The notes under the pieces are model-generated. The model saw only the letters and a program-made list of their open reading frames with translations, did not search any database and was not told where the DNA came from. A stretch of 64,000 nt of DNA from Ichthyophis bannanicus (lineage: Eukaryota; Chordata; Amphibia; Gymnophiona; Ichthyophiidae): positions 1,246,773,523 through 1,246,837,522 of the forward strand of contig CM066033.1 of the NCBI GenBank assembly GCA_033557465.1. The letters are read 5' to 3'. The translations under genes were made by a program, and so were the position numbers. Positions within the stretch are counted from its first letter, which is position 1. Each line of letters opens with the position of its first letter. Positions 1 to 9,475 of this stretch are shown here, piece after piece.

Positions 1-134
1 TTGAAAACTGCCCTGTCATTAGTGCTAGAAGAAACCAAAACATGGAATGTGGACGCGTCACATTATTTGCCTTTATTTACCACTACTGCTACTAACCATT
101 TGTATAGCACTACAAGGCATATGCAGCGCTATAT
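1..134 (-). repeat. L2-like LINE 3' tail fragment
   Basis: On the minus strand, about 75-130 reads as the end of an L2-type LINE 3' UTR: the words agcgctgc and tgtagtgctata followed by a degenerate TAGTAGCAGTAG run. A plus-strand L2-like LINE ends at 25310-25350 with the same kind of sequence (agcgctgcgtgctcgg, then TAGTAGTAG). No coding sequence is seen. The fragment is cut at its right by DIRS copy A. Confidence 0.55.
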
Positions 135-135
135 A

Positions 136-300
136 TCTCCAGGAACAAGCAGGAATGAGTCTTCACATATGGGTACGTCGGTACCGACGGAGTCTGCGCG
201 GGAACGCTCCCCAGCGTCCAATTAGAACGCTTTTGAGAGCATTCCACCATGCCTGCGTGCTGCCTTCCCGCCTTTCCCAACTGCCTCTCCTCAGTTTTCG
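136..300 (+). repeat. Left inverted terminal repeat of DIRS A
   Basis: The segment matches the left ends of copies B (11576-11735) and E (37561-37720). About 225-300 also matches the reverse complement of 7281-7356 in the same element. It carries the palindromic core cgtcggtaccgacg near 177-190. Confidence 0.75.
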
Positions 301-1079
301 TTTTTCCGCGGAGCCGGCAGGACATCCTCCTCTCACCGCAGAAAATTCTTCTTTTATTTTTTGGTTTTCTTGTGGTTGCGTCTGCCTTCCCCGACGCCAC
401 CGGTACCGCCGGTGTTTCTTTTCTTCTTTCTTGTAAATTTTCCTTTTTAAGGAATACTTTTTTCCTTGTTAGTGCCTGACGGTTTTTTCGGCCTGCTAGG
501 CCTACTCACTTTCCTTCATGGAAGCGCCAGCCACTATCCCTAAGAAATGTTCAAACTGTGGCGGTACAACATTGATTTTAGACACTCATAATTGGTGTCT
601 ACCCTGCTTGGGTCCTGACCACTATCCATTGGAGTGTCCCTCCTGCAACAGTATAGTCGGAAGAAGTCTTTAGCATCAAGTTCACCTCGATACGCGGTCC
701 CCATTCAACTTCATGGCACCGACCACCGTTTCTTCTTCGCAGGATCAGGTAACCCAAAAACAGTCTGTTAAGACTAGCCAGTCCTCGAGTGGTAGATCTC
801 ATGCACAGCATAGAGATGCCTCTGGCCTTACCCTCGAGGACACACTGGCTTTAAAACCCCGGTGGGAGTCTTCGGCCTCCAAATCCTTAATGGGGTTTCA
901 GGTTGTTCCTGAGGTTCACCCCTCTCCGAACATACCTGAGCCATGCTCGGTGGTGGCATCCGCTTCGAGCGGTACCCATACCCTGGCATCGGCAATGGTG
1001 TTGGATGAAACATTCCTCACCGAAGATTGCAGTCTGGCGCCCTCGGTTCCTTCGGGCCCGTTAGAGATGCTGCAGACCG

Positions 1080-1500
1080 ATCTTCCAGTATCGGTATTGA
1101 TCCCAGTACCGGTACTGGTACCGACATCGGTACCCTCCAGATGTGCATCGATAGACTCGCTTCCTTCGATGCCGAGTCTGGAATCGATCTCCAGTCTGGA
1201 TGACTGGGTACCGACTCGCCTTGGTACCGACACCGGACGGTACCGAAGGCACGGTTCCGATAATCCATGTTGGGCACTCTCGGTTTCTTCGGTACCGTTA
1301 GAGCTGTCACCGACAGGTCTTCATGTTTCGGTATCGGATACGGTACCGGAGTCGGTACCGGTATCCACATTAGCATCGCTGTCGGTACCTTCCATGCTTG
1401 TTTCAACAGGCTCGCTTCCCTCGGTACCGAGTTTGGAATCGATCCCTAGCATGGACGATGCGCTACCGACTGCTTGTGGTCCCGACCTCCTGCGGTACCG
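1080..1500 (+). repeat. GGTACC-rich low-complexity linker
   Basis: The palindromic hexamer ggtacc, usually within cggtaccg, recurs many times here, together with tcggta words. The same enrichment occurs in copy B (about 12540-12700) and copy E (about 38490-38700). It encodes a Pro/Val/Ser- or Gly/Thr/Asp-rich Gag linker depending on frame. Confidence 0.7.
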
Positions 1501-1694
1501 CCAACCATCCTGTAAGGACAGTCCGATGCTCCACCCCTTAGGGTCTTCTATTCCAATGAATTTGGATAGATCCCTGGGTGCCAATGCTAGTTTTTCAACA
1601 GATCTAGCCTGTACTCCTCTTTCTAGAGGACTTCCCTCTGGGGATTTTTCTTTTCAAGCATTCCTGCTTGATATGGCAAAGTCACTTGCCATTT

Positions 1695-1974
1695 TATTTA
1701 CATTCTCTTATATACCGCGCTATTCTGCATCAGTGCGGTTTACATTGAACAAACTGAAATTACATTGAACAGGGCATTATAACTTGGAGATAACTATTTT
1801 ACAGGGAGCATGGGCTATGGAGGGTTAAGTGGCTTGCCCAAGACCACAAGGAGCACCTGTGGGACTAGAAACCCCAGTCCTTCCAGCCCAAAGTTGCTGT
1901 CCTCTAGTGGGATTTGAACCCCCGACCTTCCGGCCTGAAGTACCTTGCCCCAACCACTAGGCCACTCCTCCACT
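1695..1974 (-). mobile_element. tRNA-derived CORE-type SINE inserted in DIRS A
   Basis: Read on the minus strand, it starts with ggagtggaggagtggcctag, containing a pol III A box (tggcctagtggtt). A B box follows (gggttcaaatccc), then a MIR/CORE-like stretch (cttgggcaagccacttaacc), and a 3' tail shared with L2-like LINEs (gtaaaccgcactgatg, cggtatataag) ending in an AAATA run. The short repeat ccattt at 1689-1694 and 1975-1980 is a plausible target-site duplication. It interrupts the Gag frame of DIRS A. A second copy lies on the plus strand at 49467-49762. It is a retroposon, not a functional tRNA gene. Confidence 0.85.
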
Positions 1975-2894
1975 CCATTTCTATACCTGGTTAAGTTCCT
2001 GCACCAGGGAATACAGAATCTCTGTATATTCCCTGGAGTCCAAAGGAGGACATCATGCTTCCTTTGCATCAAACCTTGCAGGATCTGCTCTTTCAAATGT
2101 GGGAAACTCCTTTAACGGTATCCCCACCTTCTAGGGCCACTGATCTTCTATACAAGGTGCCCCCTTCTCCAGGTTTTCAAAAGACTCAACTTCCTCATCA
2201 TTCCATTGTTGAAGAATCAGCAATGAGGCGTGTTAAGAGTGCTAAAAAGCACTCTTCTTATCCGCCAGGTCGTGAGTCTAAGACTTTGGATGCCTTTGGA
2301 CGCCAAACCTTCCAGGCATCCATGCTTTCAGCAAGAATTCTCTCGTATATTTTCTATATGGGATTATCTCTTGAAGAAGTCACAAAGAAATTACAACTTT
2401 TGACCCCTTTTCTTCAAGAGCCCAAAAGAGCAGACTATTCCTTATTGGTTAGTCATGCTCAAATATCTCTAGGTTCCTTACTCGTGCTTCTCTAGACTCC
2501 TTTGAGTCTGTTAGCAGAACTTCTGCTATAGCTATAGGGGCACGACGTAAAGCCTGGCTCCAAGTTTCAGACTTGGACAATTGGGTACAAGAAAGACTGG
2601 GAAATGCTCCTTGCACTGAAGAAAATCTCTTTAACAAGGAGTCTTTACTCCAAGCTGCTCAGTTAACCACTGACATTGCTGTTTTTAGAGGCTTGTCTAC
2701 GCCTTCCTCTTTCCCAGTTGGTAGGAAATTTCCTAACAAACTTTGTTCCCCCAAGGGGAAAAGGTTTTATCCATCTTCTACCCATCATACATATGTTCCC
2801 AGACAGGGGAAACATCGAACCGGGCTAAAGAAACCACAACCTTAACAGGTTCAGCAAACCCAGCAGTCACAGGGTTTCTGATAGATTATCATTA

Positions 2895-4601
2895 CCATAT
2901 TTTCGCGCATATACCGTGCGCGCTATACACTTTTTTACCTACCGCGCAACCCTCCTGCGCGGTATTTGCGAGGGCGCGCTATACCTAAACTTTATTACAA
3001 GTAAACGATCCCAAAAAAGGAGGCCTTACAAGAATATATTGGTTTAAAAATATATTTAATTAATTTTCATCATCCGATTCCATAAAACCTTCGAAATCAC
3101 TCCCCTCATCAACATCATCATTAAAATAATTTAAAACCGTCTGGAGACGCTCTTCCGTAACATATGCACTTTCATCATCACTCCTTTCGATGTTTTCATC
3201 ATCATCTTCGTCATCACTGCACACCCAATCCTCGTTCTTATAAATAATGCCGGCTTTTCGGAATCCATTTCTGATGGTTTCCAGGGATATTTTGTCCCAA
3301 GCAGAACACAACCAATTGCAGATTTCCGTTAATGTAACTCTCTTTAATCGTCCCGATGGAGTGAATTCATGAATTCCATGCTGCATCCAATTATCCCACT
3401 CTCGTCTGATGAACGTTTTGAAGGGGTGATTAACAGCTATATCTAGCGGCTGCAGCTTGCAAGTAAGACCACCCGGTATCACTGCGATATGGGCACCAGC
3501 CGAATTAATATAATTTTGCACATTTGTTTCTTTATGGGCAGCCATGGAATCAAATATCAAGAAAGACCTTTTAGAAAAGAAACCTCCAGGCCTGGCCCTA
3601 TAACATTTATCAATCCATATTTTCATGACCTCAGAGTCCATCTACCCCTTTTTGTTACAGTGAACAACAACAATACCTTGTGGAAATTTTTTGCGGGGCA
3701 TGGTTACTCGCTTGAAAATAACCATTGGCTTCAATTTATGCCCACTCGCTGTGCAACCCAGGACTACAGTGAAGCAAGCCCTCTCGTGTCCAGTTGTTGT
3801 TATTGCGACAGTTTTTGAACCTGAAGCAGCTACAGTCCTGGTTGGTGGAATGTCAAAAGACACAGGAACCTCATCCATGTTAATAACATCCATTGCCGAA
3901 ATGCTGAACTCCGAAATTTCTTTGCTGACAAATGTGCCGAAATCCGCCATCTTTTGTTCCCAGTCATCCGGAATCCTCTGGCCTACAGTTGTTCTTATTC
4001 GCACGGAAAGACCATTCCTCTTCATAAATTTGCAAATCCAGTTGAAGCTAGCGTGGAAACTTGAAATTCCTCTTTCATTGCCCAGCAGTTTTGCTTTGAA
4101 TTTAATTGCGATAGTTGAGACAGCTTGATTTTGCTCCCTTCTAGACAGAATCCACTTGTTTAAGTCACTCTCTAGCTCTGGCCACTTTTCTTTGGGACCC
4201 TGACGCGCACGTTTTCGCGGGTTCATCTCCTCTAGCGCCGTTCTCGTCTCTCCTTTCTCCAGTCGCAAACAGATGACTCACCAACATCAAATTCTCTTGC
4301 TGCTGCTCTGTTGCTTGTTTCTTCAGCTTTTGCCACAACTTTCAGCTTGAAGTCCACAGTATAAGACTTGCGTTTAATTCCGGGCATGATGACTGGATTA
4401 TAATAGAAGAGATCGCACAGTTTTTATGTAAGGTATAATGGAACCGAGGGCCTTTTATATACCTCACAGTGCAATCGTCACATGCGTGTTATATGCGCGT
4501 GCGCATTATGTGAGAAATTAAATGCAGGTCTGGCCAAACATTGCGCATTATATGTGGGTGCGTGTTATATGTGGGTGCACGGTATATGCGCGAAAATACG
4601 G
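2895..4601 (-). mobile_element. pogo/Tigger-like DNA transposon, 1707 bp
   Basis: Terminal inverted repeats of about 24 bp bound the element: the left end starts ccatattttcgcgcatatac and the reverse complement of the right end starts ccgtattttcgcgcatatac. The dinucleotide TA flanks both ends (2893-2894 and 4602-4603), the expected pogo/Tc1 target duplication. Subterminal sequence repeats words such as gcgcattatatgtgggtg. One transposase reading frame on the minus strand spans most of the interior. It entered DIRS A just after the Gag region. Confidence 0.9.
3060..4387 (-). pseudogene. pogo-like transposase (HTH + DDE), one stop and one frameshift
   Basis: The minus-strand ATG at 4387 starts a helix-turn-helix reading (MPGIKRKSYTVDFKLKVVAK...). 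A frame change near 4262 joins it to a CENP-B/DDE_1 type frame, which continues past one in-frame TAG (3642-3644) to the stop at 3060. DDE-like acidic residues are visible: Asp in NMDEVPVSFD (about 3880), Asp in LIFDSMAAHK (about 3550) and Asp in LQPLDIAVNHPFK (about 3445). The C-terminus is very acidic (SDDEDDDEN). Length, about 440 residues, suits Tigger/pogo transposases, which cut and paste the element at TA sites. Only two lesions separate it from an open gene, so the copy is relatively young. Jerky-type domesticated genes share this fold, but the flanking TIRs and TA duplications show a transposon. Confidence 0.88.
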
Positions 4602-4603
4602 TA

Positions 4604-7085
4604 CATCTCCTGTTTGGGGGTCAGAGTTTGTAGTCTGCTTCTTTTCACTTGAAGCATCTACACTAATTTCATCCTAAATTCTCATGGATCTCTTTTCATG
4701 AGACATCCTTTCTTTTTGCTCTAAGAGTTTTTATGATGATCATGCCTGGGAAAAAGAGGTGTAATAACTATCAATAAGACAGTTTTCCCTGTACTAGCAT
4801 GTATCATCTTACCTTTCAGAGACTTACTACATCGTCATTCTCCTTCAACTCTGTCTTACCTGCCCTCTTACTACAACATTCGGTTTGTAAGAGTGGTTCT
4901 ATTACACTGGTAAGCCCCTATGGTTCTCTACCTATTCCAGGAAGGGGTTTCCTTTCCAGAGTTGTCTCCCCCTTTCACATTCTTACTTTAGGGCAGCTTA
5001 TCAGACAATAAGGAAATCTTACCACTCCTGCTTATGTCTGTTTCTTTTTCCAATTTAAAAAAAAAAAAAGAGAGAGATTTTTTTCCGCTGCCCTGGTAAT
5101 TGCTGCAAATGCAGCAGTTCCTAGTGGTTGAACTACTGGTTCTGTTCACCACACAACCAGGGTTTGTTCTTCACTAGCAATCCTTCCGGCCTGGGTAGTA
5201 AACCCAAAACAGGTTATCAACCTTTTTTGGAAACCCTATTATCACAGGCTTATTGGTTTCACTTCTATTCTTCGCCAACTCCAATTCCTTTGATTTTGGC
5301 AGAATAGTTTGTTACCTACTGGCTTTAAGCAGCCAGTTTTTTCTTCTAACCAACCTGCAACATGCTCTCTCCAACTCTACAGAGTAGCTTTGCACTATGG
5401 GCCCTTGCTAGAGAGCATTAATATCTTGTCTAGCAGATAATCACAGATGGTTAGGAGGGGTTCACCCAGTCATGCCTCATGACTGGCAGGTGTTCCCTAC
5501 CCTTACCATCTCCTGTAAAGTCTCTTTTCAAAACAAAGGACACAGGCCTTACATCACGTGAAAGCATAAAGAATGGGCAATTCCCTGGCTTGGTCCACAT
5601 CTTCTTTGGACTTCTCACCAGGGATAGTTTTCTTTTCGTTGAAGCTCGTCCTTATATGCTTCCTTCCCAATACTTCATGGGAAGCTCATGTTCAAATGAA
5701 GGACGCATGATACCCATCTTGCCCTCATAGGCGGGTCAGTATGGTATCTTATTCCATTAGCGTCTTCTATCCATTTACCATACTGGAGTTCTAGAGAGAT
5801 CTAGACTTGCTGCCTGCAGACTGAAGTTATCCTCTGCACTTTTCACGTAGGCCATCCTGGTTATTCAAGAGCTAGAATTCTTAAAGGAATCTAGACTCCT
5901 CCTTGTCAGGGAGACCATTCCTCTGACTGTTTCAATCATAACCAGGGAAAGAAGATTCTCTATGCATCTATTCAAGTAGGTATCACCCTTCTTGCTATTA
6001 GATGAATCTTTCTCTCTCCCCGTATTCCTATGGGGATCTAGTTATATAGGCATGTCTCCATCTACATATGTGGAGACGTGTCTATATGTCTGCATATTTA
6101 TATACATATATATATTTCTGTATGTATCTGTGTATCTTCTGCCCATGTATATCTCTGTGTATATATATATAGCCATATATACTCCTATATGTATATATAT
6201 TTCTAAATATATATATATATAGGTAGATATGTATCTACGTACTTATCTATCTGTCTGTTTAGGTTCATATATCCATATATTCCTATATGACTCTGACAGA
6301 TGGGCACTACCCCTATCAATGCTGTGCCAGCATGCTTAGGGTTCTACACATACAACCACTCCCGGTGGTAATTAGCACATTTTTTCTTACCATAACCTTT
6401 CAGGATTAGGTACCTCTGAAGCTCTCCATGTACCTTTTTCTTTCCTAATTGGCCTCATTTAGGAAAGACATTGCAGATCTTCAGTTAATCTAAAGCTGTA
6501 ATGCTTCATAAGTCTGTCCTTACTTTGCTATCGGATACAGGGGTCTTCCATACCCCTTCTCTCCTACATGGACTATTTCTATTGTCAGTCCAAATCGATC
6601 AGACTTATTTTTCTTTTGGTCCTAGGATTGTACTGTTCTTGGGCCAAAAGAGCTTAAGCTTTGTCTAATAGTACCTTCTGCGTTTCCCGCTGAAGCCTTA
6701 CCTCATTGTACAATCCCAGTTTCCCCTGGGGCTATTTCTCACCCTGAAGGGGTCTGACCTCTACTTGTTTTTTATACAGTTTATTACCTCTACTTCACAG
6801 TGTACTCCTTGAGGATCTTCTTCTGGCTCTTCCAACAGATCCATATGAACCTCAATAGACTTTTTACAATACCACCAAGGGAGGTCCATATTAGAATATT
6901 GCACTCAATATTTTTACTACTAAATATCATCTACACAGGGTATTCCTCTATAGAAGCCCTGTTCTAGTCCAGCTGTTCCACAGCACCTTTCTGTAATTCA
7001 ACTCCTACCCTCCATCCCCAGGATGCCTGAGGTTCTGTCGAATAGCATGGCCTTCTCTGATCCGCAACATTCTGGGACTCCTTCA
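4604..7085 (+). pseudogene. Degraded RT/RNase H and recombinase remnant of DIRS A
   Basis: No long frame survives. Short blocks align by eye with copy B: ctttgcactatgggccct at about 5390 matches the RNase H region at about 15205, and ttcaactcctaccctccat at about 6998 matches the end of the recombinase gene at about 19146. The segment joins the Gag relic to the internal complementary region, so it is the decayed middle and end of the same element. A short poly(A) run lies at about 5057-5070. Confidence 0.5.
6040..6250. repeat. AT-rich degenerate microsatellite
   Basis: Interspersed tatata, tgtata and tctata words form a low-complexity block with no clean unit. It lies in the decayed part of DIRS A. 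No function is implied. Confidence 0.7.
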
Positions 7086-7200
7086 GGCATCTTAGCTTGG
7101 GAGTCCCCATATGTGAAGACTCATTCCTGCTTGTTCCTGGAGATAGCACAGTTACTTACCTGTAACAGGTGATCTCTGGGAACAGCAGGAATAAGTCTTC
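7086..7200. repeat. Internal complementary region of DIRS A
   Basis: The stretch contains the reverse complement of the left end (cctgcttgttcctggaga at about 7126), directly followed by gcacagttacttacctgtaa, the complement of a DIRS right end. In DIRS elements such a region is thought to align the two ends during circle formation. The matching region in copy B lies at 19255-19365. Confidence 0.75.
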
Positions 7201-7280
7201 ACAACCCACCCACCTCCCCTAGGAGTTGTATATCTCTATCTCTGTCTTTCCTCTCTTTGTCTCAGCTTTAAAACTTAACT

Positions 7281-7356
7281 GAGGAGAGGCAGTTGGGAAA
7301 GACGGGAAGGCAGCACGCAGGCATGGTGGGATGCTCCCAAAAGCGTTCTAATTGGA
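7281..7356 (-). repeat. Truncated right inverted repeat of DIRS A
   Basis: The stretch is the reverse complement of about 225-300. It stops at ttctaattgg, about 85 bases short of what copy B shows at its right end. The Penelope-like element follows directly. Confidence 0.75.
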
Positions 7357-8648
7357 GAAACTGCGAAAACGGAAGGCCATTCTTAAGATCCTTTATGAAA
7401 ATCACTTCACTTTTGAAGGAAACATCTATCATCAAAACATCTGGAGTAGCGATGGGCGCTACTTGCGCCCCATCAATTGCAAATTTATATATGGATGACT
7501 TTGAACGGCGGTGGATATTTACAGCAAATCCTGATAACCACATTAGATTATGGCATCGTTATATAGATGACGTTTTTATGTTCTGGGATGTTTCTGAATC
7601 TGAATTGACTTCTTTCATAATGTGGTTGAATGAGCGGGACGAGAATATAGAATTTACCCATGTTTGGAATACTGTTATCATCACGTATTTAGATGTTTCA
7701 GTTACTAAAGGAGAAGGAACTTGGATTACGTCCATTTATTGTAAACCCACAGATCGAAATTCCTTGTTACATCATTCTAGTGCTCATCCACAGAATCTTA
7801 AGAATGGCCTTCTGTTTTCGCAGTTTCTCCAGTATCGCCGGAATTGTTCAGAGACATCAGATTATAAAAAACAAGCGCAAGGTTTGACAGAAAATTTTTT
7901 GACAAGGGGATATCCACAATCTACAGTAATTCATGCTTACAAATGAGCTTTATATAATCATCGGGATCTACTACTATCTCAATCACAAAAACCACATATA
8001 GATGATGATTGTGTTAATTTAATAACATCCTATTCCCCCTACAGTTACAAAATACAAAACATTCTGCGACGTCATAAAAATGTTTTGCAACACACTCAAG
8101 GACAGGAAGGCAAGCAAATCCGCTGTGTCTGGAAAAGGCATCGAAATCTCAAGGAGATTCTTAGTCCAACAGAATTGCGACCCCTTGTACAGAGAGATGT
8201 TTCATCTGATCGAGGTCATCGTAAATGTGGTAGTTGCACCATTTGTTCAGTTACCTTGGAAATTTCTGCGTTTCATTACAGGGGAAAGGAATATTTCGTG
8301 AGAAGCTTTACTACATGCCAATCCACTCACGTGGTTTATGGGGTATTTTGCCCATGTCAATTAATTTATGTGGGAAAAACGATCCATCCTCTGAGTGTTA
8401 GAATGCAGGAACATCGAAGCAGATTGAAGTGTCAGAGGAGAGAGGCCCCAATGGTTGAACATTGTCTTCAATTACATCATGCTTTTGAGGATCTTCGTCG
8501 TTTCAGCATACAACAAGTTAACATGGGGATGAAGGGTCGTTCGAGGGAACAACAATTAGTTTTTCAAGAACAAAGATGGATATTTAATCTACAAGCAGTA
8601 CATCCTACGGGGTTAAATGCCCAGATTGATTGGCATTTGTGCCAATAG
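7357..8648 (+). pseudogene. Penelope-like RT plus GIY-YIG endonuclease (partial, one stop)
   Basis: One frame runs from 7357 to the stop at 8646-8648 with a single in-frame TGA at 7944-7946. It begins inside the RT domain: TSGVAMGATCAPSIANLYM is the conserved block before the catalytic motif, and RYIDDVFMFW carries the paired aspartates. A Cys-rich linker follows (CGSCTIC, about 8227), then the endonuclease with VVYGVFC (about 8335) and LIYVGKT (about 8360) plus a downstream Arg and Glu. Penelope-like enzymes prime reverse transcription at a nick made by this endonuclease. The N-terminal part of RT is missing, as expected of 5' truncation. Apart from the stop, the frame is well preserved. Confidence 0.88.
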
Positions 8649-9475
8649 GAGAAGGTGGATGTTCCTTTAAAAGTATTTCCTCTCAGCACGGTATCCTCCC
8701 ATATAAAACATGGAGTAATTAGTATCCTGCATGCGCGGCGTTTTTTGGAGACAGTTGAAGAGTTAAGTTCGTGGTGAAAAAGAAAGGTAACATCCAGTTC
8801 AATGTATATCTTGAACGTGTATTAATGTTACATATAAGAGTTCGGAACAATGTAGCTAGTTTACATTGTAGAATTTTTATAGTCCATGCAGGTTGGGAAG
8901 TGTATTCTGAAGCTTGTAGCTGTGCCCCCCTGAAGAAACAAGCAGCGAAACGTGGAAGCACTCTGGTTAGACGTTGGGAACAACTTCTGCTTGGACTGCA
9001 TTGAACCATCATAATGTTTCCGAAAATGATTATCACTTCTACTATCAGATAAGCGCTGTCTTTTAAGAGTTATGCTAGAAATATGATAGAGTACAGCGAT
9101 CAGCGACAATGTCTGATGGATTGCCTATAGTTTCTGGGAGTCTCAAAAAAATGATTGTATCACGGAAAATACTACAATTGGATAACAAATGAAAAATTTT
9201 AAAATAATTGAATAATATTATTAAAAAATAAAAACAAAGAAAACTATAAGGATTGACAACAGAGTAAGGTCATTGATGCTAAGAAGGTAGTTCATCCCGG
9301 CAAGTCTGGTTGAACAAAATTCCTCATAACAGTCTGAGACCTTGTTGCATCCTGAAATAGTTTTTTTCTAGCAATATGATTACTGAACTCATGGTTTATA
9401 ATTGAGTTGAAAAATTACATAGTTATTATTTCTTGTCATTCAAGCTCAATAAGTGACCACATATATTCTTGTTAG
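7357..9475 (+). mobile_element. Penelope-like element, 5'-truncated
   Basis: A reverse-transcriptase palm joined to a GIY-YIG endonuclease is the hallmark of Penelope-like retroelements. Coding sequence ends at 8648. A non-coding 3' part follows, with ctgaagaaacaagcagcgaa at 8930-8949, a CTGAAGA...CGAAAC pattern of the kind described near the ends of such elements. The right boundary is uncertain: sequence after about 9120 is AT-rich and not recognisable, and the CR1-like LINE begins at 9476. The left boundary abuts the broken DIRS A repeat. Confidence 0.8.

Larger units (their letters stand above)
518..2845 (+). pseudogene. Gag-like ORF of DIRS A, broken
   Basis: The reading begins at the ATG at 518. 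Within the first 60 residues it has the DIRS Gag zinc-binding pattern, two CxxC pairs followed by CLGPDH. A stop lies at 671-673. The same frame then stays open from 713 to the SINE at 1695 through a Ser/Pro/Val-rich linker built on repeated ggtaccg words. After the SINE, 2055-2495 (other frame) aligns with the Gag of copies B, E and F (SPPSRATDLLYKVPPSPGFQ, LDAFGRQTFQASMLSARI), and 2573-2845 carries the WVQERLGNAPCTEENLF block and the basic tail. Gag is the nucleic-acid-binding structural protein of the element. Stop, frameshifts and SINE make this copy non-functional. Family assignment rests on motif order and on the three parallel copies. Confidence 0.75.
135..7356 (+). mobile_element. DIRS-type retrotransposon, copy A (degraded, with nested insertions)
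   Basis: The left end starts with tctccaggaacaagcagg, the terminus shared with copies B and E. A Gag-like region with a zinc-binding motif follows, then a recombinase-side relic, an internal complementary region (7086-7200) and a right inverted repeat cut at 7356, where the Penelope-like element begins. A SINE (1695-1974) and a pogo transposon (2895-4601) are nested inside. DIRS elements use a tyrosine recombinase instead of an integrase and replicate through a circular intermediate. The RT/RNase H and recombinase regions survive only as scraps, so the copy is dead and older than B. Confidence 0.8.

Noticed and set aside
1767..1965. tRNA-gene-like A and B boxes (also at 49480-49545)
   Set aside because: They are the heads of two near-identical SINE copies with LINE tails and target duplications, not cloverleaf tRNA genes.
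5479..5730. Open frame in the DIRS A remnant
   Set aside because: It does not match Gag, pol or recombinase in this frame and is flanked by decayed sequence.
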